Shown here one piece after another: positions 40,078-47,891 of a stretch of DNA of 64,000 bases. Below the pieces are notes generated by a model. That model saw only the letters and a program-made list of their open reading frames with translations, was not told where the DNA came from and made no database searches. The position numbers and the translations under genes were made by a program. Position 1 is the stretch's first letter, and every line of letters starts with the position of its first letter. Origin of the DNA: Rikenellaceae bacterium (GTDB lineage: Bacteria > Bacteroidota > Bacteroidia > Bacteroidales > UBA932). Location: the NCBI GenBank assembly GCA_003542575.1, contig DPKJ01000005.1, positions 62,001 through 126,000 of the forward strand, written 5' to 3'.

Positions 40078-41403
40078 ATGAAGATCACACAGAAAAATGT
40101 AGATGACCTGACAATGGTAGTCACCATGAATATCGAAAAAGATGACTACAAGGAGAAAACAAAGAAAATTCTTAGCGATTACAGAAAGAATGCCGATATC
40201 AAAGGTTTCCGTAAGGGAATGGCACCCATGGGCATGATCGAAAAGATGCACGGCAAAAGCGCTATGCTTGATGCTGTCAACAATTTAATCTCTGATGGTT
40301 TGAATAACTACATCACAGATAACAAGATTAACATACTTGGAGAACCACTGCCACACGAAGATGAGAAAAAGAACATAGACTGGGAGAATGATACAGAATT
40401 TGAAGTCTCTTTTGACCTGGCGATTGCTCCTAAAATTGAACTGGAACTTACTTCAAAGGATAAAATTACCTATTACGAACCAAAGATTACTGACGAAGAG
40501 AAAACCAAATACCGCAGCAACCTACTGAGACAGTTCGGTACACTTGTTAATGCTGAGGCCATTGAAGAAGACGACTTTATTATTGCCGACCTTATACAGG
40601 GTGAGACAAGAATCGAAGGCACATATGTAGCACTCAGATCAATTGCTGATAAGAAAATTAAGAAAAGCTTTATAGGCAAAAAGAGCGGTGATGAGCTGAC
40701 TATTGATGTAAACAAAGCTTTCGAAAATGAGACAGACAGAGCTGCTATGCTCAAAATCAAGAAAGAAGAGCTTGCAACAATTGAACCTAATTACACTGTA
40801 GTTGTTAAAGAGGTGAAGAGATTTGCAGAGGCAGAGGTAAACCAGGATCTGTATGATAAAGCATTTGGTCCGGGCAATGTAAAATCTGAAGAAGAGTTTG
40901 ATAGCAAGATAGTTGACAGGATAAAATCAGAATTTGCACAAGAGAGTGACTACAGATTTATGCTTGATGCCAGAGAAGCTTTGATTGAAAAGGCTGCAAT
41001 TGCACTTCCTGAAGGGTTTCTGAAAAGATGGTTGCATAACGCAAACGAAGGTAAATTTACAATGGAGGAGATTGAGAAGGATTTTGATCTGTTTCTGAAA
41101 GATTTCCGCTGGCAGATGATTCGTCAGTTTATTACAAAGGAGCAGAATATTCAGTTAACCAGAGAACACCTTCTTGACCATGCAAGAAAGATTGCAGCAT
41201 ATCAGTTTGCGATGTATGGTCTGCAAAATGCACCTCAGGAGCAAATTGACACGTATGCCGAATCGCTTCTTAAGAATGAGAAAGAGGGCAGAAGAATAAT
41301 TGAAAAGGTAGAGGATGATCTTGTACTTGACTATGTTCGTTCTGTTGTGACACTTGATAAGAAAAGCATTACAATTGAAAAATTGCAAGAGCTTACAAAA
41401 TAA
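40078..41403 (+). CDS. tig: Trigger factor (ribosome-associated chaperone)
   Basis: Binds at the ribosomal exit tunnel and shields nascent chains. The 441 residues contain the ribosome-docking signature GFRKGMAPMG near residue 43. The FKBP-like middle domain (about 155-245) is strongly diverged, so prolyl isomerase activity is doubtful, as is usual in Bacteroidota. The helical C-terminal chaperone arms follow. It heads the conserved tig-clpP-clpX cluster, 74 bases after the tRNA gene. Confidence 0.95.
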   Translation: MKITQKNVDDLTMVVTMNIEKDDYKEKTKKILSDYRKNADIKGFRKGMAPMGMIEKMHGKSAMLDAVNNLISDGLNNYITDNKINILGEPLPHEDEKKNIDWENDTEFEVSFDLAIAPKIELELTSKDKITYYEPKITDEEKTKYRSNLLRQFGTLVNAEAIEEDDFIIADLIQGETRIEGTYVALRSIADKKIKKSFIGKKSGDELTIDVNKAFENETDRAAMLKIKKEELATIEPNYTVVVKEVKRFAEAEVNQDLYDKAFGPGNVKSEEEFDSKIVDRIKSEFAQESDYRFMLDAREALIEKAAIALPEGFLKRWLHNANEGKFTMEEIEKDFDLFLKDFRWQMIRQFITKEQNIQLTREHLLDHARKIAAYQFAMYGLQNAPQEQIDTYAESLLKNEKEGRRIIEKVEDDLVLDYVRSVVTLDKKSITIEKLQELTK

Positions 41404-41424
41404 ATAATTATTAAAAAATGAGTT

Positions 41425-42099
41425 ATGGCTACTGATTTTGAAAAATATGCAATCAAGCACAAAGGTATAAGCAGTCTGACTCTTCACAGGGTTAATTCTC
41501 TTTACGGAGCTTACATTAACCCTACGATAATTGAGGAGAGGCAACTGAATGTTGCTGCAATGGATGTATTTTCCCGTCTTATGATGGACAGGATCATCTT
41601 CCTTGGTGTGCCGATTAATGATGATGTTGCAAACATCATTCAGGCACAATTACTCTACCTTGATTCAACAGAGTCAAAGTCTGATATTCAGTTGTATATT
41701 AACTCACCGGGAGGTGGCGTTCATGCCGGTCTGGGAATATATGATACTATGCAACTGGTTAGTTCAGACGTTGCAACAATCTGTACAGGTATGGCCGCCT
41801 CTATGGCTGCTATTCTTCTCACATCCGGAGCAAGAGGCAAGCGATCTGTTTTACCACACTCGAGGGTGATGATTCATCAGCCTATGGGTGGTGCAGAGGG
41901 ACAGGCAAGCGATATCGAAATTACTGCCAGGCAGATTGTATCTCTCAAAAAGGAGCTTTATGAGATTATTTCATACCATACAGGTAAACCGGTTGAAGTT
42001 ATCGAAAAAGATGCCGACAGAGATTACTGGATGAGAGCGCTGGAGGCGAAAGAGTATGGCATGATTGACGAAATACTTACCAACCCAAACAAAAAGTAG
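41425..42099 (+). CDS. clpP: ATP-dependent Clp protease proteolytic subunit
   Basis: Forms the tetradecameric serine protease barrel that works with ClpX. The 224 residues contain the catalytic serine in TGMAASMAAIL, the histidine in VMIHQPMGG and the aspartate in KDADRDYWM; the substrate-binding INSPGGGVHAGLGIYD is intact. The N-terminal 25 residues form a propeptide-like extension. The clpX ATG follows directly after the stop codon. Confidence 0.97.
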   Translation: MATDFEKYAIKHKGISSLTLHRVNSLYGAYINPTIIEERQLNVAAMDVFSRLMMDRIIFLGVPINDDVANIIQAQLLYLDSTESKSDIQLYINSPGGGVHAGLGIYDTMQLVSSDVATICTGMAASMAAILLTSGARGKRSVLPHSRVMIHQPMGGAEGQASDIEITARQIVSLKKELYEIISYHTGKPVEVIEKDADRDYWMRALEAKEYGMIDEILTNPNKK

Positions 42100-43341
42100 A
42101 TGGCATCAGGTTACAACGATTACTGCTCATTCTGTGGAAGAGGCAAAGATGAGGTGGATGTCCTGATTGTAGGTGATATTGCCTCTATATGCAACGATTG
42201 TGCACAGCAGGCTATTGATTATACAAAAGAGGCACTCAGTGCAAAAAGAGCTAATAATAAAAAAGGTAATACCGAAGGTAAACTCCTTAAACCAAAAGAG
42301 ATAACATCTTTTTTGGATATGTATGTGATTGGTCAGGAAGAGGCCAAAAGATACCTTGCAGTTGCAGTTTATAATCACTACAAGAGGATAAATAACCCAT
42401 CTGATAATGATCTCGATCTGGAAAAATCAAATATTTTGCTTGTGGGTCAGACAGGAACGGGTAAAACTCTTCTTGCCAGAACTATTGCAAAAATGCTTGA
42501 TGTTCCGTTCACAATAGTTGACGCAACCGTTCTTACCGAAGCCGGATATGTTGGCGAAGATGTTGAGAGCATACTTACCCGTTTGCTTCAGGAGTCAGAT
42601 TATGATGTCGAAAGGGCGCAAAGAGGAATTGTATTCATTGACGAAATTGATAAGATTGCAAGAAAGAGCGACAACCCCTCAATAACAAGAGATGTTTCAG
42701 GTGAAGGTGTACAACAGGCAATGCTTAAACTTCTTGAAGGAAGCGTTGTAAACGTACCACCTCAGGGAGGCAGAAAACACCCTGAGCAGAGGATGATTGC
42801 TGTTGATACCAAGAACATCCTCTTTATTTGCGGAGGAGCTTTTGAAGGTATAGACAGAAAGATATCTCAGAGATTGAACACTCAGGTGGTAGGCTACGGA
42901 TCTCTGCAAATTAAAGAAAGGATTGATACAAAGAATCTTATAAAATATATTGCCCCACAGGATTTGAGAGCTTACGGGCTTATTCCGGAAATTATTGGAA
43001 GGCTTCCTGTTTTGACATATCTTGAGCCGTTAGACAGAAAAGCACTAAGAAGCATACTCACGGAGCCTAAGAACTCTCTGATTAAACAGTATATCAAACT
43101 ATTTGATTTAGACAAGGTAAAGTTGAAGATTGAAGAAGATGTACTTGAATATATTGTTGATACTGCTTTGGAATACAGACTTGGTGCAAGAGGTTTGAGA
43201 TCGATCTGTGAAGCTATTATGGTTGATGCGATGTACAATTCACCGTCTGAAACCAAGAAGTCTCTCACAATTAAACTGCCTTATGCCCGCAAAATGGTTG
43301 AGAAGTTTACCGGGTCACTACAAATGCTTAAGGAGGCTTAG
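42100..43341 (+). CDS. clpX: ATP-dependent Clp protease ATP-binding subunit ClpX
   Basis: AAA+ unfoldase that recognises and feeds substrates to ClpP. The 413 residues have an N-terminal C4 zinc domain (YCSFCGRGKDEV with ICNDCAQQ), Walker A GQTGTGKTLLA, Walker B IVFIDEIDKIA and the pore loop GYVGED. The IGF-like loop that docks ClpP should lie in the 260-280 region. The start ATG touches the clpP stop codon, so they are translationally linked. Confidence 0.98.
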   Translation: MASGYNDYCSFCGRGKDEVDVLIVGDIASICNDCAQQAIDYTKEALSAKRANNKKGNTEGKLLKPKEITSFLDMYVIGQEEAKRYLAVAVYNHYKRINNPSDNDLDLEKSNILLVGQTGTGKTLLARTIAKMLDVPFTIVDATVLTEAGYVGEDVESILTRLLQESDYDVERAQRGIVFIDEIDKIARKSDNPSITRDVSGEGVQQAMLKLLEGSVVNVPPQGGRKHPEQRMIAVDTKNILFICGGAFEGIDRKISQRLNTQVVGYGSLQIKERIDTKNLIKYIAPQDLRAYGLIPEIIGRLPVLTYLEPLDRKALRSILTEPKNSLIKQYIKLFDLDKVKLKIEEDVLEYIVDTALEYRLGARGLRSICEAIMVDAMYNSPSETKKSLTIKLPYARKMVEKFTGSLQMLKEA

Positions 43342-43347
43342 AAAAAA

Positions 43348-43473
43348 TCTCCGCGCCAGTTTGTGGTAAAATATTAAATTTCAAATATATAAAAATGGGC
43401 CAATTCCAATTCAGGAATTGGCTCATTTTTAATTGCCTGTAAAGCACTAATATACCACAAACTGGCGCGGAGA
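43348..43473. repeat. Nested inverted repeat between clpX and the nitrilase gene
   Basis: A 21-base sequence (43348-43368, starting TCTCCGCGCCAG) is repeated exactly in inverted form at 43453-43473. A further 5 base pairs (43372-43376 with 43448-43452) extend the stem after a 3-base bulge. Inside sits a second hairpin (43391-43430). The outer arms are GC-rich compared with the flanks. See the terminator entry for the inner hairpin. Confidence 0.9.
43391..43430. terminator. Bidirectional terminator-like hairpin after clpX
   Basis: Stem of about 17 base pairs, core GCCAATTCC/GGAATTGGC with loop AATTCA, flanked by a run of A on the left and T on the right, so it can act on both strands. It is the likely end of the tig-clpP-clpX transcript. 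Confidence 0.75.
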
Positions 43474-43483
43474 AAATTTTTCT

Positions 43484-43491
43484 TAATTTTG
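43484..43491 (+). promoter_or_regulatory. -7-like element just before the nitrilase gene
   Basis: TAATTTTG matches TAnnTTTG, but it ends only 6 bases before the ATG, so the mRNA would be leaderless. No -33 TTTG is present; the corresponding region is the right arm of the inverted repeat. Confidence 0.3.
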
Positions 43492-43497
43492 TGAATT

Positions 43498-44460
43498 ATG
43501 AAGAATATCAAAATCTCTACAGTCCAATTCGAGAATCGTTCGGGTGACAAGGGGTACAACCTTGATGTTATTGAGCGTTTTGCTGCAGCTGCTGCCATAG
43601 AGGGTTCAGATGCGGTTGTATTTCATGAGTGTTCGGTAACAGGATATTCTTTTGCGAGGAATCTCTCTCCTGCGGAGATGTTGGATTTATCTGAACCTGT
43701 TCCGGGTGGCTCTTCTGTAAAGAGGTTGGAGCAGATTTCGGCTAAATACAAAATTGCTGTGCTGGCCGGTCTGTTTGAAAGAGATGAGAAAAACGATATA
43801 TATAAAGCCTATGTATGTGTAGATGATGGTAAATTGATTGCCAAACACAGAAAACTTCATCCTTTTATTAATCCTGAAATTAAACCGGGAAACTCCTACA
43901 CAATATTTGACCTCAGGGGATGGAGGTGTGGTATTCTCATTTGCTATGACAATAATGTAGTGGAGAATGTGAGGGCTACCAAGCTTCTTGGTGCTGAGAT
44001 TATTTTTATGCCACATGTAACAATGTGTACCCCTTCTGCACGGCCGGGATCAGGATTTGTTGACCCACAACTGTGGTTTAAAAAAGCTGAGAATCAAGAG
44101 GTTTTGAGAAGTGAATTTAACGGTCCAAAAGGCAGGGAGTGGCTTATGAGGTGGCTTCCTTCACGGGCGCACGATAATGCGGTATATGCAGTCTTCTCAA
44201 ATCCTATAGGGATGGATGATGACCAGCTTAAAAATGGGTGCTCTATGATACTTGACCCTTTTGGAGATATTATTGCAGAGTGCACAGAATTGGGCGACTG
44301 TTTGGTTACAGCAGAGTTATCCAAAGATAAACTTACCCTTGCAGGTGGACATCGCTATACAGAGGCCAGAAGACCGGAGCTCTATTCCAAAATTATTGGC
44401 CAAGAGCACAAATCTGTACAAAAGGTTGCCTGGATTAACCCAGAGCAACCTTCTGAATAA
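43498..44460 (+). CDS. Nitrilase-superfamily carbon-nitrogen hydrolase
   Basis: The 320-residue alpha-beta-beta-alpha hydrolase has the complete catalytic triad: Glu44 in VFHECSVTGYSF, Lys119 in AKHRKLHPF and Cys149 in GILICYDNNVVEN. The family cleaves amides or nitriles (for example N-carbamoylputrescine amidase, omega-amidase, beta-ureidopropionase). The insert PSARPGSGFVDPQLWFKKA after the cysteine is not typical of the best-known members, so the substrate is left open. Single-gene unit between the clpX hairpin and the convergent aromatic operon. Confidence 0.88.
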   Translation: MKNIKISTVQFENRSGDKGYNLDVIERFAAAAAIEGSDAVVFHECSVTGYSFARNLSPAEMLDLSEPVPGGSSVKRLEQISAKYKIAVLAGLFERDEKNDIYKAYVCVDDGKLIAKHRKLHPFINPEIKPGNSYTIFDLRGWRCGILICYDNNVVENVRATKLLGAEIIFMPHVTMCTPSARPGSGFVDPQLWFKKAENQEVLRSEFNGPKGREWLMRWLPSRAHDNAVYAVFSNPIGMDDDQLKNGCSMILDPFGDIIAECTELGDCLVTAELSKDKLTLAGGHRYTEARRPELYSKIIGQEHKSVQKVAWINPEQPSE

Positions 44461-44540
44461 AAATTATGTAATCGCTTAGGTTAATACAAATGATGCAATC
44501 GCCTCTTTCGACTCTAGGAATCAATAATCAATAACGGTTT

Positions 44541-45629
44541 TTAGCTGTTCATTACCTGATTCTGGTGGTTAATTGACTCCTGGTGAAGGGCTTCGAATAC
44601 CTTGCATATGAACTCTTCACTCAATCCTTTATCTTTTCCTTTGCCAACAGCTTTGTTTATAATTTGTTCCCATCTGTTGCTCTGCAGAATAGTTATATTA
44701 TTCTCTCTTTTGTATTTACCTATTGTCTCTGCTGTATTCATTCTTGTCTCAAGCAGATCAAGCAGCTGGTCGTCATACTGATCTATCCTGGATCTTAGTT
44801 CAGCGATTACATCCTTATATACAGGATTATCTGTATCGGGTTGCCTTAATGTTATTCTTGTGAGAATTGCATCAAGATCTGCAGGGGTTACCTGCTGTTT
44901 GCTGTCGCTTAGGGCCATGTCCGGATTACAGTGAGATTCTATCATCAATCCGTCATAATTGAGATCCATCGATTTTTGAGAGAGTTCATAAATATACTCT
45001 CTGCTTCCTCCGATGTGACTTGGATCACAAATAAGAGAAATTTCCGGGATAGCTCTTTTAAGTTCAATAGGTAGTTGAAATATTGGTTGGTTACGGTATC
45101 TGCTCTTTTCGTAAGATGAAAACCCACGGTGTATGGCTGCAACGTTTCTTACACCTGCTTTGTAAATTCTCTCTATTGCCCCAATCCAAAGATCAAGATC
45201 CGGAGTTATTGGGTTTTTAATCAAAACAGTGACATCAACCCCTTGTAGAGCATCTGCTATCTCCTGAAGAGAGAATGGGTTTGCAGAGGTTCTGGCACCA
45301 ATCCAGAGAACATCAACTCCAAACTTAAGAGCTTCATTAACATGGTATTGATTTGCCACCTCGGTTGCTATAGGGAGTCCAAGATCTCTCTTAATATTTC
45401 TTAACCACTTTAATCCCTCTCTGCCAACACCCTCAAAGGTATCAGGGCGTGTTCGGGGTTTCCATATACCTGCCCTGAAAACATCAACTCTGTTGTATTT
45501 TATCAGTTCATTTGCAGCGGCATAGAGTTGCTCTTCGGTCTCTGCACTGCACGGACCGGTTATCAAAAGGGGCGCCTGTTTGTAAATTTCCCACTCCTTA
45601 ATGGGGATAATTCCGACCATCTTTTCCAT
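44541..45629 (-). CDS. Bifunctional DAHP synthase / chorismate mutase
   Basis: Joins the first step of the shikimate pathway (phosphoenolpyruvate plus erythrose 4-phosphate to DAHP) with the first step of the Phe/Tyr branch (chorismate to prephenate). Residues about 1-260 form a type I-beta DAHP synthase (LITGPCSAETEEQL, RAGIWKPRTRPDTFEGVG, CDPSHIGGSREY). Residues about 275-355 form an AroQ chorismate mutase (VIAELRSRIDQYDDQLLDLL, TAETIGKYKRENN). The ATG at 45629 (MEKMVGIIPIKEW) is preferred to the one at 45662, which overlaps the preceding gene. Last gene of the attenuator-controlled operon; 362 residues. Confidence 0.93.
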   Translation of the reverse strand: MEKMVGIIPIKEWEIYKQAPLLITGPCSAETEEQLYAAANELIKYNRVDVFRAGIWKPRTRPDTFEGVGREGLKWLRNIKRDLGLPIATEVANQYHVNEALKFGVDVLWIGARTSANPFSLQEIADALQGVDVTVLIKNPITPDLDLWIGAIERIYKAGVRNVAAIHRGFSSYEKSRYRNQPIFQLPIELKRAIPEISLICDPSHIGGSREYIYELSQKSMDLNYDGLMIESHCNPDMALSDSKQQVTPADLDAILTRITLRQPDTDNPVYKDVIAELRSRIDQYDDQLLDLLETRMNTAETIGKYKRENNITILQSNRWEQIINKAVGKGKDKGLSEEFICKVFEALHQESINHQNQVMNS

Positions 45630-45637
45630 ATTTAAGT

Positions 45638-46807
45638 TTATTGTTTTATTCGTGATAAGCATATGTCAAACTTCTTTTCATCGGTACAAAGTGAGATTCT
45701 TACATACCTCTTTCCCTCTTTGCCAAAAACAGAACCAGGTGTAATGAATATACTCTTCTCATAAAGTAATTTATCGCACATCTGTTCTCCGTTTTCAATA
45801 TTTTCAGGTATCTCTCCCCAAAGAAAGAGCCCTGTTTGAGATTTATCGTAATTACAGCCTAAAATTTCCATCATCTGCTCTGCCTTTTTTCTTCGGACTG
45901 AATATACGGCGTTAAGGCTTTCATACCACTCGTTTTTAGAATTCAGTGCCATAGCTGCTGCAGTCTGGAGCGGGTAGAACATGCCTGAATCCATATTGCT
46001 TTTGACTTTTAGGATTGCAGCGATATATTCGCCTTTTCCTGCAACCATTCCAACTCTCCAGCCGGGCATGTTATGAGATTTGCTAAGTGAATTTAACTCG
46101 ATGGCAACATCTTTTGCTCCATCTGTCGACAGAATACTTATGTGTTTGTTGTTTAGGATAAAAGAGTAGGGGTTATCGCTGCAAATCAAGAAGTTATTGT
46201 CATGTGCCAACTTCACTAACTTTTCGTAAACCTTTTTGCTTGCAGGTTGACCTGTTGGCATGTGCGGGTAGTTAATCCACATTATTTTTACTTTAGACAG
46301 ATCTCTGCCTGCCAACTCTTCAAAGTCAGGATACCAATTATTTGCTCTTGTCAGATTGTAGCTCTCAACCTCTCCACCGGCAAGCAGTGAAGCAGAACGG
46401 TATGCGGGATATCCAGGATCCGGAACCAAAACCTTATCTCTAGGGTTAAGAAATGCCATGCTAATATGCATTATTCCCTCTTTTGAACCGATAAGTGGTA
46501 AGATTTCATTATCCGGGTTGAGGGTTACTTTGAAATATCGTTTGTACCAATCTGCAAATGCTCTTCTTAAGGGTTCAATTCCGGAGTAGCTTTGGTATCC
46601 ATGAACTCCTGATTTAGCAGAATCCCCGCAAAGTGTGCTAAGAGTAAGATCGGAGGGTGATAGATCGGGACTGCCTATTCCCAGGTTAATGATATCTCTT
46701 CCCTGAGCTCTCAGTTCAGCAACCTCTCTTAGCTTTGAGGAGAAATAGTACTCATTGACCAGTGTAGTTCTGGCTGCCGGTTCAATTTTGAATTGGTTGT
46801 GTTCCAT
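45638..46807 (-). CDS. Aminotransferase of the aromatic operon
   Basis: The 389-residue fold-type I PLP enzyme starts at the ATG at 46807; the frame extends to a TTG at 46822. The PLP lysine is in ELNSLSKSHNMPGWRVGM, with the usual LGIGSPDLSPSD at the N terminus and the substrate arginine near RYVRISLCT at the end. Placed between prephenate dehydratase and DAHP synthase/chorismate mutase, it most likely transaminates phenylpyruvate (and/or 4-hydroxyphenylpyruvate) or prephenate. Specificity is inferred from context. It overlaps the pheA stop by 26 bases, indicating translational coupling. Confidence 0.87.
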   Translation of the reverse strand: MEHNQFKIEPAARTTLVNEYYFSSKLREVAELRAQGRDIINLGIGSPDLSPSDLTLSTLCGDSAKSGVHGYQSYSGIEPLRRAFADWYKRYFKVTLNPDNEILPLIGSKEGIMHISMAFLNPRDKVLVPDPGYPAYRSASLLAGGEVESYNLTRANNWYPDFEELAGRDLSKVKIMWINYPHMPTGQPASKKVYEKLVKLAHDNNFLICSDNPYSFILNNKHISILSTDGAKDVAIELNSLSKSHNMPGWRVGMVAGKGEYIAAILKVKSNMDSGMFYPLQTAAAMALNSKNEWYESLNAVYSVRRKKAEQMMEILGCNYDKSQTGLFLWGEIPENIENGEQMCDKLLYEKSIFITPGSVFGKEGKRYVRISLCTDEKKFDICLSRIKQ

Positions 46808-47663
46808 TTCTGTATTCTCCAAGTATTTTAAGGTTTTCTGTTATTGGTTTTATTGCCTCAAGAGCTTGTCTGTAACGGTCATAAGCATCAAACATAAGGT
46901 CAACGTAAAAGAGGTATTGCCACTCCATTCCCATAATCGGAAGAGATTGAATCTTTGTAAGATTCATTCCGTAAATGGACAATACAGATAGAACATGGGA
47001 GAGTTTTCCCTGCAGGTGTGGGAGAGAGAAGCAAATAGAGGCTTTATTAATGGATTCGGGAGTAATATTGAGTATCTTTTTTACTTTTCCGTTTGTGGTT
47101 ACAATTACAAACCTTGTGAAATTTCGTTTGTTGCTCTCCACTGATGGTTTTATTATCTCAAGGTTATACATTTCAGCCGCCATTGTGCTGGCAAGAGCTC
47201 CTACTCCGGCGAGATTCTCTTCTCTGATTCTTTTTGCGCTTAGTGCAGTATCTACCGAGTCAATAATCTTGACTCCCTTTTTTCTTAATTCATTCAGAAA
47301 TAGATAGCATTGCTGAATTGCAATGGGGTGGGAGTGTATCTCCTTGATATCCTCAATTTTCTGCCCCGGCAGGGCAATCAGGTTCTGAACAATTCTCAGG
47401 TACTGCTCTCCTACAATCGGTAGATTGCACTCGTGAAGAAATGTATGATTTTGAAGCAGGCTTCCGGCAACAGAGTTTTCTACCGCTACAATTCCGCAGT
47501 CAGTTTTATTCTCTTTAAGTTCATCAAAAAGATCTGTAAATGTGTCACATGGGACAATTTTAAGGTTGTTCCCGTTAAAAAACTCTTTTGCTGCAATTTC
47601 GTGGAATGCACCGAACCCTCCCTGGATTGCTACGCTTACCTCTGAATACTCTTCTGCTTTCAT
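46782..47663 (-). CDS. pheA: Prephenate dehydratase with ACT domain
   Basis: Converts prephenate to phenylpyruvate, the committed step to phenylalanine. The 293 residues comprise a PDT domain at about 8-190, starting VAIQGGFGAFHEIAAKEFF, with FTDLFDELKENKTDCGIVAVENS and the catalytic Thr-Arg-Phe in NFTRFVIVT. A C-terminal ACT domain follows at about 200-285 (LPHLQGKLSHVLSVLSIYGM), through which Phe inhibits the enzyme in relatives. No chorismate mutase is fused here; that activity is on the DAHP synthase two genes down. Expression is predicted to be controlled by the leader attenuator at 47671-47889. Confidence 0.95.
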   Translation of the reverse strand: MKAEEYSEVSVAIQGGFGAFHEIAAKEFFNGNNLKIVPCDTFTDLFDELKENKTDCGIVAVENSVAGSLLQNHTFLHECNLPIVGEQYLRIVQNLIALPGQKIEDIKEIHSHPIAIQQCYLFLNELRKKGVKIIDSVDTALSAKRIREENLAGVGALASTMAAEMYNLEIIKPSVESNKRNFTRFVIVTTNGKVKKILNITPESINKASICFSLPHLQGKLSHVLSVLSIYGMNLTKIQSLPIMGMEWQYLFYVDLMFDAYDRYRQALEAIKPITENLKILGEYRNGTQPIQN

Positions 47664-47670
47664 ATTGTTA

Positions 47671-47703
47671 CAAAAAAAAGAGGCCCCTCATCAAGGGACC
47701 TCT
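47671..47703 (-). terminator. Attenuator terminator upstream of pheA
   Basis: On the minus strand AGAGGTCCCT, loop TGATG, AGGGGCCTCT forms a 10-base-pair stem with one U-G pair (47679-47703). Eight T follow (47672-47679 region), ending 8 bases before the pheA ATG. Its left arm can instead pair with GAGGGAC at 47738-47744 inside the leader peptide gene. Confidence 0.9.
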
Positions 47704-47723
47704 ACATTATTAGTTTATCATAT

Positions 47724-47801
47724 TCAATAACATATTAGTCCCTCTTTCGTGTGAAAAAAGTAAAAGAAAAAGAAGAAATAATATGAATTGATAGCTCTCA
47801 T
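47724..47801 (-). CDS. pheL: Phe/Tyr-rich leader peptide of the pheA attenuator
   Basis: ATG at 47801, TGA at 47724-47726, 25 residues. Residues 7-16 read YYFFFFFYFF: in total 7 Phe and 4 Tyr. This is the classic composition of a phenylalanine leader peptide such as E. coli PheL, although the two are not homologous in the strict sense. Codons 20-22 (GAGGGACTA) hold the segment that can pair with the left arm of the terminator. A ribosome stalled at the Phe codons leaves that segment free (antitermination), while one that reaches the stop covers it (termination). The peptide itself is not expected to have another function. The gene symbol is used by analogy. Confidence 0.85.
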   Translation of the reverse strand: MRAINSYYFFFFFYFFHTKEGLICY

Positions 47802-47858
47802 TTGGCTGCGAAGTTAAAGATTAATTTATAATATGAAACCAAAATTTAAAAAAAATTG

Positions 47859-47889
47859 CAAAATATGATATAACTATCAGATAATCAAA
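47859..47889 (-). promoter_or_regulatory. Promoter of the pheA attenuator-operon
   Basis: Minus strand TTTG (47886-47889), 19 bases, ATATTTTG (47859-47866), one mismatch from TAnnTTTG. Predicted start is near 47852, about 50 bases before the leader peptide ATG. Confidence 0.6.
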
Positions 47890-47891
47890 CG

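Noticed and set aside
47542..47730. Plus-strand frame over the pheA leader
   Set aside because: Antisense to pheA and to the attenuator hairpin; no independent support.
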